The notes below the pieces were generated by a model, which searched no databases, was not told where the DNA came from, and saw only the letters and a program-made list of their open reading frames with translations. Of a DNA stretch of 10,201 nucleotides, positions 5,573-10,201 are shown piece after piece (within the stretch, counting starts at the first letter, position 1; each line of letters begins with the position of its first letter). Both the position numbers and the translations under genes were made by a program. Source of the stretch: Verrucomicrobia bacterium UBA7008 (lineage in GTDB: Bacteria > Verrucomicrobiota > Kiritimatiellia > RFP12 > UBA1067); assembly GCA_002449695.1 (NCBI GenBank), contig DJXI01000011.1, positions 1 to 10,201 on the forward strand. The letters are read 5' to 3'.

Positions 5573-6819
5573 CACAATCCATCAAACGTAAGCGAGCCGA
5601 GGGGCTTGAGGTGGATGCAGAAGCGCGTGGAGTAGCTCGCCGAGTCGGGCGACGCCATTTGGCGGCGACACGGCAGAAGGTCGTAGAGCGCCGTGTTGTT
5701 CCCGTTTCCGTTGGCGCTCTTGACGATTCTCAGCGACCAGCCCTCCGCTCCAGTCGGGTCGGTGCTGGTCTCTGGCAATCCAAGAAGCGGCGTGGACGGC
5801 CCAGTGTTCCTGGCCGTGTCAAGCATCCATTCTCCTGCAAGGCCGACGACATCGTAAATGCCCCAGCCGTTGTCAGGCTTCGTGCCAACCGCACTCTGCG
5901 CAGTCGAGCCCGTGCTACCATACCACGCCACAAATCCATTCACCTGGTTCGTATGCGCCGCGAAGGTTTCGCCTGTCGTGCCGCCGGTTGGCCAGAAAGT
6001 CGTGGTGTTGGCGCGCGCGGCGACTTCCCACTGCTCTTCCTCGCAGAGATCGACGACAAGGTCTGCGCCCGCCTTTTCACGCAGCTTCGCGACGACGGAT
6101 TCCGCCGCGACCTTGTAGCCCGTCGTCGGCCAGTCGCCGCTCGCCGACGACTTTTCGCCGCGAAGGTCATTGTACGAGAGAGTCTTCGGTATGTAGACTG
6201 TCCCCGCCGTTCCCGTCGAAAGGCAGTCATGCTGGGCTTCGGTGTACTTGTAGATGGCGACGTAGAAGTCGCTCGTGAAAGCCACGGTCCGGCGGTTGCA
6301 GTTGGTCGTCGTAACCGATCCGGGATTGTAGTGCTGCAGGTGGCTAAACGTCTTGACCGGCTCGCCCAGCGTGTACGTTCCGGCGGGGATGCGCCTGAAG
6401 ACCATCTTCGACGACTTGTGCTCGGCGGTCCAGCCGCCAGAGGGCGGCTCCGCCATGAACTCGTAGCCGCCGTTCACGAGATCGACGACGATGTAATTGT
6501 GCGCTGACGCGGCGGCATTCGAGACGGACACGGTGAAGCCCGTGAGGGTCTGTTCCCTGAAAGGCGAGCTGGCCGGATCCCACGTAAGGCGGCGCTGTCC
6601 GGGCGCGACGGAAAAGAGCGTGCCGAGGCGGTACGGCGCGGGATGCGCGTCCCACGTCGCCGTCACCTCCACGTCGTTCGTCTCGCCGGAAAGGATAAAA
6701 TCCACATCCACCTTCTCGCTCCACGGCCAGCGCTGATTGACGACTATATGCGAAATCGCCGTCTCCGCAAACACGGGAAACGATACGGACAAAATCAATG
6801 CAGTTAGCGCCTTATACAT
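5572..6819 (-). CDS. Secreted FGE/SUMF1-fold protein with N-terminal WPW beta domain, catalytic cysteines missing
   Basis: An exported 415-residue protein. The signal peptide is about 1-18 (ends PVFA). Residues about 20-105 form a beta-rich domain opening with RWPWSEKVDVDF. Residues about 138-405 carry a formylglycine-generating-enzyme (sulfatase-modifying-factor) fold: FRRIPAGTYTLGE, SDFYVAIYKYTEAQ, DLCEEEQWEVAARA (the family's LPTEAEWEyAAR position) and GWGIYDVVGLAGEWMLD (its GLYDmsGNVWEW position). The active-site cysteine pair of true FGE has no counterpart in the segment around 366-378, and GNVWEW is altered, so sulfatase activation is unlikely; it may be a structural or ligand-binding relative. 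The ATG at 6819 has AAAGGA 9 bases upstream and starts a proper signal peptide, whereas the longer in-frame start at 6918 overlaps the previous gene. It lies 20 bases after that gene and overlaps the next by one base, so the three are likely co-transcribed. Confidence 0.85.
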   Translation of the reverse strand: MYKALTALILSVSFPVFAETAISHIVVNQRWPWSEKVDVDFILSGETNDVEVTATWDAHPAPYRLGTLFSVAPGQRRLTWDPASSPFREQTLTGFTVSVSNAAASAHNYIVVDLVNGGYEFMAEPPSGGWTAEHKSSKMVFRRIPAGTYTLGEPVKTFSHLQHYNPGSVTTTNCNRRTVAFTSDFYVAIYKYTEAQHDCLSTGTAGTVYIPKTLSYNDLRGEKSSASGDWPTTGYKVAAESVVAKLREKAGADLVVDLCEEEQWEVAARANTTTFWPTGGTTGETFAAHTNQVNGFVAWYGSTGSTAQSAVGTKPDNGWGIYDVVGLAGEWMLDTARNTGPSTPLLGLPETSTDPTGAEGWSLRIVKSANGNGNNTALYDLLPCRRQMASPDSASYSTRFCIHLKPLGSLTFDGL

Positions 6820-6828
6820 CTTTTTCGT

Positions 6829-6834
6829 TCCTTT
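6829..6834 (-). promoter_or_regulatory. Shine-Dalgarno site of the FGE-like gene
   Basis: The minus strand reads AAAGGA, 9 bases from the ATG at 6819. It lies in the 20-base gap after the upstream stop and decides the start in favour of 6819 over the in-frame extension reaching 6918. Confidence 0.7.
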
Positions 6835-6839
6835 GCCAT

Positions 6840-7427
6840 CTACCTGACGATGATCGTAAACCCTAAGTTTACCGGCCAGGCGATGTCGTAGCCCGACTCG
6901 CCGGATTCGCCTCGCCATGCAGGGTCAATCGCATATACACGCGGATCGCGGACACGTTCCCATTCCCGGGTTCCCGGATTCGCGCGCACGGTTATCGGAC
7001 CTCCCCCCGTGCCGTCGACATACGCGAGCGTCGCCGTCTCGCGCGAGACTTCCGCGCCGCCCGCCTTCTGCACGAGCGACACGTCCACAATCGCCTCTTG
7101 GTCCTGCGAAGGCTGAGCGCAGGATCCGCGCGTCTCCTCGGCGCCACGCGCGACATTGACCGTTGAGACGACTGCGGTGATTCTGTTGGAAAAGACAAGC
7201 ATCGCCGAATCCGCGTCATCGTTCCACGGCCAGCACAGGGGCGCAGATTTGTCGTCGACGGCATTCCATAGACGCATGTCGGACATGGTACGCACAGTCA
7301 CCGCAAAGCACGGCAGCGCAAAGAGCAGGATAGCGGCAGTGGCGAGCCACGCGAGGAAAGAAGGTGCATGCACAGGCAGAGCAGCGCATGGGACGCCACT
7401 CCTCCGCGGAGTGCTTATTTCGGGCAT
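6840..7427 (-). CDS. Small secreted protein with WPW motif, partner of the FGE-like protein; start uncertain
   Basis: About 195 residues from the ATG at 7427. A hydrophobic segment FLAWLATAAILLFALPCFA (about 24-42) looks like a signal peptide, but with an unusually long n-region. The mature part is probably beta-rich and contains CWPWNDDADSAMLVFS (65-80), which resembles RWPWSEKVDVDF in the next gene, so the two may share a domain type; I recall similar pairs in Kiritimatiellota but cannot verify this here. The start is doubtful. Neither the GTG at 7451 nor the ATG at 7427 has a ribosome site, and an in-frame GTG at 7373 would give a cleaner signal peptide. A strong GGAGGAG at 7399-7405 points to an out-of-frame ATG (7387-7389). 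It is likely the first gene of an operon with the next three. No function recognised. Confidence 0.65.
   Translation of the reverse strand: MPEISTPRRSGVPCAALPVHAPSFLAWLATAAILLFALPCFAVTVRTMSDMRLWNAVDDKSAPLCWPWNDDADSAMLVFSNRITAVVSTVNVARGAEETRGSCAQPSQDQEAIVDVSLVQKAGGAEVSRETATLAYVDGTGGGPITVRANPGTREWERVRDPRVYAIDPAWRGESGESGYDIAWPVNLGFTIIVR
7397..7413 (-). promoter_or_regulatory. Hairpin enclosing a strong GGAGGAG ribosome site
   Basis: The minus strand has CACTCC (7413-7408), loop GCGGA and GGAGTG (7402-7397), a perfect 6-bp stem. The Shine-Dalgarno-like GGAGGAG (7405-7399) spans the loop and 3' arm. If it is functional, the hairpin would mask it. It is 9 bases from an ATG that is out of frame with the annotated gene. 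Confidence 0.4.
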
Positions 7428-7459
7428 GTGAGTTAGATCGCGATTATGCACAGCGCTTA

Positions 7460-7470
7460 ATATTGTAGCA
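7460..7470 (-). promoter_or_regulatory. Extended -10 promoter of the WPW/FGE/DUF4838/regulator operon
   Basis: The minus strand reads TGCTACAATAT, an extended -10 (TGN plus TACAAT at 7467-7462). No good -35 box is seen 17 bases upstream. The same 11 bases occur before the GH10 gene at 8594-8604. The expected transcription start is near 7454-7456, about 28 bases before the ATG at 7427. A T8 run (7477-7470) lies just upstream. Confidence 0.55.
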
Positions 7471-7484
7471 AAAAAAATGCCGGC
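7470..7484 (-). terminator. Weak terminator-like T8 tract after GH10
   Basis: Just after the GH10 stop the minus strand has GCCGGC followed by A and eight Ts. The T-run is what an intrinsic terminator needs, but I find no stem-loop better than a few GC pairs, so this may only be upstream promoter DNA. Confidence 0.2.
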
Positions 7485-7488
7485 TGCG

Positions 7489-8589
7489 CTAAAAAAGGCG
7501 CGTCACCCAGCGCTTGAGCTTGAGCTCGCGCGAGAAGAGGAGCGGATAGTCCGTGCGCCCGCGCACGGGGAAGTCGTTGAGCCAGCTGTCCCGGTCGGAA
7601 AGGCCCCAGAGCGTCACGCGGTCGATGTGCGCGGCGTACTTGCGGAAGAGCGCGAACCAGTCGGCGTAGCGCGCGGCCAGCGCCTCCTCCACCTCCGCCG
7701 GCAGGCCGTCCGGCCACGGATTGAGCTTCGCGTCGTACGCGTAGTTCTGCGAAATGTCCGCCGACAGCTCCCACGCGTTCGGCAGCGCGCTGACGTCCAG
7801 CTCGGTGATCGCCACCTTCACGCCCGCGTCGACGAAGAGCCGGATCGCGTCCTCGTACGCCGCGAGCGCCGGCGTCTTCAGCTGCACGTGCGTCTGCATC
7901 CCCACCGCGTCGATCCGCAGCCCCTTCGCCTTCAGCCGCCGCACGAGCGCCGCGATCGTCGCGTTCTTGCGCGCCGACTCGTTGCCGTAGTCGTTGTAGT
8001 AGAGTTCGCAGCCGGGGTCCGCCGCGTGCGCGAAGCGGAAGGCCGCGTCGATGAACTCCTCGCCGAGGATCTTGTAGAAGTCGCTCTGCCGGTAGCTGCC
8101 GTCGGCCTCCACGGCCTCGTTGACGACATCCCAGCCGTGGATACGCCCCCGGTAGCGCCCGACGACCGTCGTGATGTGCGTCTCCATCCGCTTCAGCAGC
8201 GTCTCACGCGAGCAGAGTCCGCCCGACGCGTCGCGCGTGAACCAGCGCGGCAGCTGCGAGTGCCAGATGAGCACGTGGCCGATGATCTTCATGTGGTGCG
8301 CCTCGGCCCAGTCGACGTAGCGGTCCGCCTGCTCGAAGCGGAAGACGCCCTCCTCCGGCTGGAGCGACTGGGGCTTCAGCGCGTTCTCCGGCGTCACCGA
8401 ATTGAAGTGCCGCGCAATGAGCGCGAGCTCACGCTCCGGCGCGTCCGCGATCTGCGCGTTGCTCACCGCCACGCCCAGCCGGAACGGGAAGAAGTCGTGC
8501 AGCCCGCGCGCAGGGGCGGCGGCGCTGAGCAGCAGACCGGCGACGAGCGCGACGTACAGCCGTCCTCTGGAAGTTGAATGTGAAGTCAT
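7489..8589 (-). CDS. Secreted GH10 endo-beta-1,4-xylanase
   Basis: A 366-residue single-domain glycoside hydrolase family 10 enzyme, expected to cleave internal beta-1,4 bonds of xylan outside the cytoplasm with retention of configuration. The signal peptide is about 1-29 (LYVALVAGLLLSAAAPARG). Family motifs appear in order: FNSVTPENALKPQSL (62-76), GHVLIWHSQLPRWF (104-117), WDVVNEA with the likely acid/base Glu158, ELYYNDY (195-201), GMQTHVQL (230-237), ITELDVS with the likely nucleophile Glu263, and LWGLSDRDSWL (327-337). Length is normal for a catalytic module with an export signal; there is no carbohydrate-binding module. The ATG at 8589 lies only 6 bases after a -10 box, so the mRNA may be leaderless. 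Third codon positions are more strongly G/C than in the operon downstream. The gene begins 175 bases after the GH84 gene. Confidence 0.93.
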   Translation of the reverse strand: MTSHSTSRGRLYVALVAGLLLSAAAPARGLHDFFPFRLGVAVSNAQIADAPERELALIARHFNSVTPENALKPQSLQPEEGVFRFEQADRYVDWAEAHHMKIIGHVLIWHSQLPRWFTRDASGGLCSRETLLKRMETHITTVVGRYRGRIHGWDVVNEAVEADGSYRQSDFYKILGEEFIDAAFRFAHAADPGCELYYNDYGNESARKNATIAALVRRLKAKGLRIDAVGMQTHVQLKTPALAAYEDAIRLFVDAGVKVAITELDVSALPNAWELSADISQNYAYDAKLNPWPDGLPAEVEEALAARYADWFALFRKYAAHIDRVTLWGLSDRDSWLNDFPVRGRTDYPLLFSRELKLKRWVTRLF

Positions 8590-8593
8590 ACGG

Positions 8594-8604
8594 ATATTGT
8601 AGCA
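8594..8604 (-). promoter_or_regulatory. Extended -10 promoter of GH10, leaderless arrangement
   Basis: The minus strand reads TGCTACAATAT, identical to the element at 7460-7470. The TACAAT box (8601-8596) is followed by ATCCGT and then ATG, so the expected start of transcription, 7 bases downstream, is the A of the start codon. No ribosome site or convincing -35 box is seen. Confidence 0.55.
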
Positions 8605-8621
8605 TATTTCCGCAGGCGCGG

Positions 8622-8636
8622 CCGTCCCCCAGACGG
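8622..8636. other. Small inverted repeat between GH84 and GH10
   Basis: CCGTC and GACGG (5-bp arms) flank CCCCA on the plus strand. It sits just downstream of the out-of-frame stop that ends the GH84 tail frame. No T-run follows on the minus strand, so it is at best a weak terminator stem. Confidence 0.25.
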
Positions 8637-8637
8637 G

Positions 8638-8766
8638 TTATTGACCGCCACCCCGCCGCAGCGCCCTCTCGGCGTCCTCATCCACGTTCACCGTTCGTCC
8701 TGCAGGGTTCTCGACCGGCGCTTTCGCTGTGTTGAACAGACGTTCGACCCAGGCGACGCCCTTTTC
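8638..8766 (-). other. Open out-of-frame tail after the GH84 stop (possible former C-terminus)
   Basis: One base off the GH84 frame, a reading frame runs open for 42 codons from the stop region to a TAA at 8640-8638. It reads like protein (GVAWVERLFNTAKAPVEN, then VNVDEDAERALRRGGGQ) and its codons mostly end in G or C. It has no plausible start of its own and is closed by a TGA two codons before it, so it would be expressed only by a frameshift at the GAG-TGA end of the GH84 gene. It may be chance, an eroded C-terminal extension, or a sign of a single-base sequence error. Confidence 0.25.
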
Positions 8767-10201
8767 ACTCGGTCAGATCGACATTGAACCGCGTGATTTT
8801 GAAATGGACCGGACGGTCGGACGTATTGATCCAGCGGACGGCATTGAAGCCGGCTTCCGCCGCCACACGGCCATAGAGCAAACCGCGTCCATCCGTTTCC
8901 AGCTGAACGTTCTGCCAGGTGTTTCCGCCGTCCTTCGACACCTCGACACGCCCGCTCGTCACGGCCTCCGTCGTGTCGAAATGCAGCCAGATGTAATTGA
9001 ACGTCGCTGCCTTCGCCATCTTCATCCCGAACCAGTCGCCCGGCCGTGCCGACAGCTGCTCAAGGATGCTGTCGAGCACCAGCAGCTTCTCGCCGCGCTC
9101 GAAATGCTGCCCCTTGGCCGCGATGGCCGGAATCGTCCCGATGGTCGTGCCCAGCGTCGGGAAATAGCGCGCGTACACGTCCGGCCGTTCGCGGAAGGCC
9201 GCCTTCGCGCAGTCGTCGATGGCCTTTTGCAGATGGCGCGTCGCCGTGACACACCCCGTGCAGCGGCGCCGGTCCCACTCCGGCGCAAGCGACTGGAAGT
9301 AGGCCTTCTGCCGCTGCTGGATGTCGCGGCAGTCGTCCTTGGCCTTGACGTAGGCCGCCGCGTCGCCCCGCGCCGCCGCAAGACCCTCGCGCGCCTGCGC
9401 GCCGAAGAACGCCACCCACCACCGGATTTCCCGCCAGAGCTTCGGAGCCTTTTCAGGCAGGACGCGCGCCAGCTCCTCGGCGGCGGCGGCGTTCGCCGCA
9501 CATTCGCGCGCGAGCGCGGAGGCGCCTTCCGCCGCAAACGCCGCCGCGAAACGCTCCGACTCCTCGCGCCAGAAACCGCCCGTCGCGCCCGGCTCCTTGT
9601 GCGGGTCGGCGTTGTGCTCGCAGAAGCGCAACATCGCCTTGGCCGCAAACGGATAGAGATGCTTCATCGCGTCCTGCCAGTTGCGCTCGGAATTGAACGC
9701 ACGCCTGTTCCAGAGCATGTCGGCGATGCCGAAGAGCGCGACCTTGGACGCCTCGAGATTCTCCATCGGGTTCGACACGAAGCCGGAATAGGGGTAGTCG
9801 TCCACGCCGTACGTCCGCCCCATGGGCAGTTTGCACCGGACGAAATCGTTGACGGGCCAGTTCCACCAGATGAACGGCGTGCGGCGCAGCGCCTTCGCGC
9901 GCCGCTCGGTGGCGGCGGCCGTGATGTCGCTGCAGACGCCCATCCCCGTCCACATGATGCGGATGTCCCTGTCCGCCTTCTCGCCGATCACCTGGCTGTA
10001 AGGGCTTCGATCGTCGCCGACATAATCGTTCGGGCAGACGATCAGCGGCGCGCAGTCGCCCTTGCGATCGAGAAAATCACGCTTGACGCGATTGCTGATC
10101 TCCGCATGAAGCGCGGCGTCGGCATGGCCGAAGTCGTCGAAAAACACGGCGAAACAGCGGAAGCCGATGTCGTACATGGAATCGAGCTTGCGCCAGAGCG
10201 C
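8765..10201 (-). CDS. GH84 beta-N-acetylglucosaminidase / hyaluronidase-type enzyme, N-terminus outside window
   Basis: The last 478 residues of a family GH84 enzyme, which removes beta-linked N-acetylglucosamine from glycans or glycoproteins by substrate-assisted catalysis. The reading frame is open to the window edge, so the signal peptide and first part of the barrel are missing. About 22 residues into the visible part is FAVFFDDFGHAD, whose Asp-Asp pair is the catalytic pair of the family. It is followed by IMWTGMGVCSDIT, FIWWNWPVNDFVR, MGRTYGVDD and GFVSNPMENLEASKVALF, all characteristic of GH84. An Ala/Arg-rich helical region (about 200-340) follows, then a C-terminal beta-sandwich (about 350-478) like those of bacterial O-GlcNAcases, with VEVSKDGGNTWQNVQ and FNAVRWINTSDRPVHFKIT. 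It is probably exported, by family and context. The natural substrate cannot be told from sequence. An open out-of-frame tail follows the stop. Confidence 0.9.
   Translation of the reverse strand, partial: ALWRKLDSMYDIGFRCFAVFFDDFGHADAALHAEISNRVKRDFLDRKGDCAPLIVCPNDYVGDDRSPYSQVIGEKADRDIRIMWTGMGVCSDITAAATERRAKALRRTPFIWWNWPVNDFVRCKLPMGRTYGVDDYPYSGFVSNPMENLEASKVALFGIADMLWNRRAFNSERNWQDAMKHLYPFAAKAMLRFCEHNADPHKEPGATGGFWREESERFAAAFAAEGASALARECAANAAAAEELARVLPEKAPKLWREIRWWVAFFGAQAREGLAAARGDAAAYVKAKDDCRDIQQRQKAYFQSLAPEWDRRRCTGCVTATRHLQKAIDDCAKAAFRERPDVYARYFPTLGTTIGTIPAIAAKGQHFERGEKLLVLDSILEQLSARPGDWFGMKMAKAATFNYIWLHFDTTEAVTSGRVEVSKDGGNTWQNVQLETDGRGLLYGRVAAEAGFNAVRWINTSDRPVHFKITRFNVDLTE

Noticed and set aside
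3017..5635. Three plus-strand open frames (3017-3832, 3860-4690, 4850-5635) opposite the DUF4838 fusion
   Set aside because: They are antisense to a continuous, motif-rich protein and have no recognisable domains; they arise from high GC.
6820..6918. N-terminal extension of the FGE-like protein to 6918
   Set aside because: The added 33 residues are basic, overlap the previous gene and would bury the clear signal peptide; the start at 6819 has a proper ribosome site.
7477..8577. Long plus-strand open frame (366 codons) opposite GH10
   Set aside because: It mirrors a clear GH10 gene in GC-rich DNA; the Arg/Val/His-rich translation has no domain character and is an antisense shadow.

Overview
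The window looks like GC-rich chromosomal DNA of a Kiritimatiellota/Verrucomicrobiota-type bacterium, probably an uncultured gut or sediment lineage. The assignment rests on protein character: secreted DUF4838 and GH84/GH10 hydrolases, degenerate sulfatase-modifying-factor (SUMF1/FGE-like) proteins with an N-terminal beta domain, InlB-type repeats on a secreted protein, and a GntR-HTH/LacI-sensor regulator. It is inference, not a marker-gene call. All seven genes lie on the minus strand, and six of them appear to encode exported proteins.

Read in the direction of transcription (high to low coordinates), the window opens with a GH84 beta-N-acetylglucosaminidase/hyaluronidase-type enzyme whose N-terminus is beyond the window (8765-10201). 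A GH10 endo-xylanase follows (7489-8589), whose ATG sits where transcription should begin, so it may be leaderless. An operon-like block comes next: a small secreted protein (6840-7427), an FGE-like protein (5572-6819, 20 bases downstream), a DUF4838 protein fused to a calcineurin-like phosphoesterase (2987-5572, sharing one base with the previous stop) and a GntR/LacI-type regulator (1866-2954, 32 bases downstream). After a C-rich, possibly Rho-dependent terminator comes a separate transcription unit: a strong sigma70-like promoter with an 11-bp palindrome in its spacer, a highly structured leader of about 110 bases, and a secreted thioredoxin-like/Ig-like/InlB-repeat protein (97-1599).

The gene set suggests attack on complex extracellular glycans. 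GH84 would act on N-acetylglucosamine-containing polymers or glycoproteins and GH10 on xylan. The DUF4838 protein is a presumed carbohydrate-active enzyme that additionally carries a phosphoesterase domain. The regulator probably senses a small sugar-like ligand through its LacI-type domain; its targets are unknown, but the palindrome in the adjacent promoter is the obvious candidate.

The most unusual items are the leader RNA upstream of the InlB-repeat gene (a three-way-junction-like fold plus a possible pseudoknot ending next to the ribosome binding site), the DUF4838-phosphoesterase fusion with a GDHD variant motif and a 7-base tandem repeat just before the domain junction, and a 31-base dispersed repeat at both ends of that fusion gene. 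No RNA genes, CRISPR arrays or transposases were seen.
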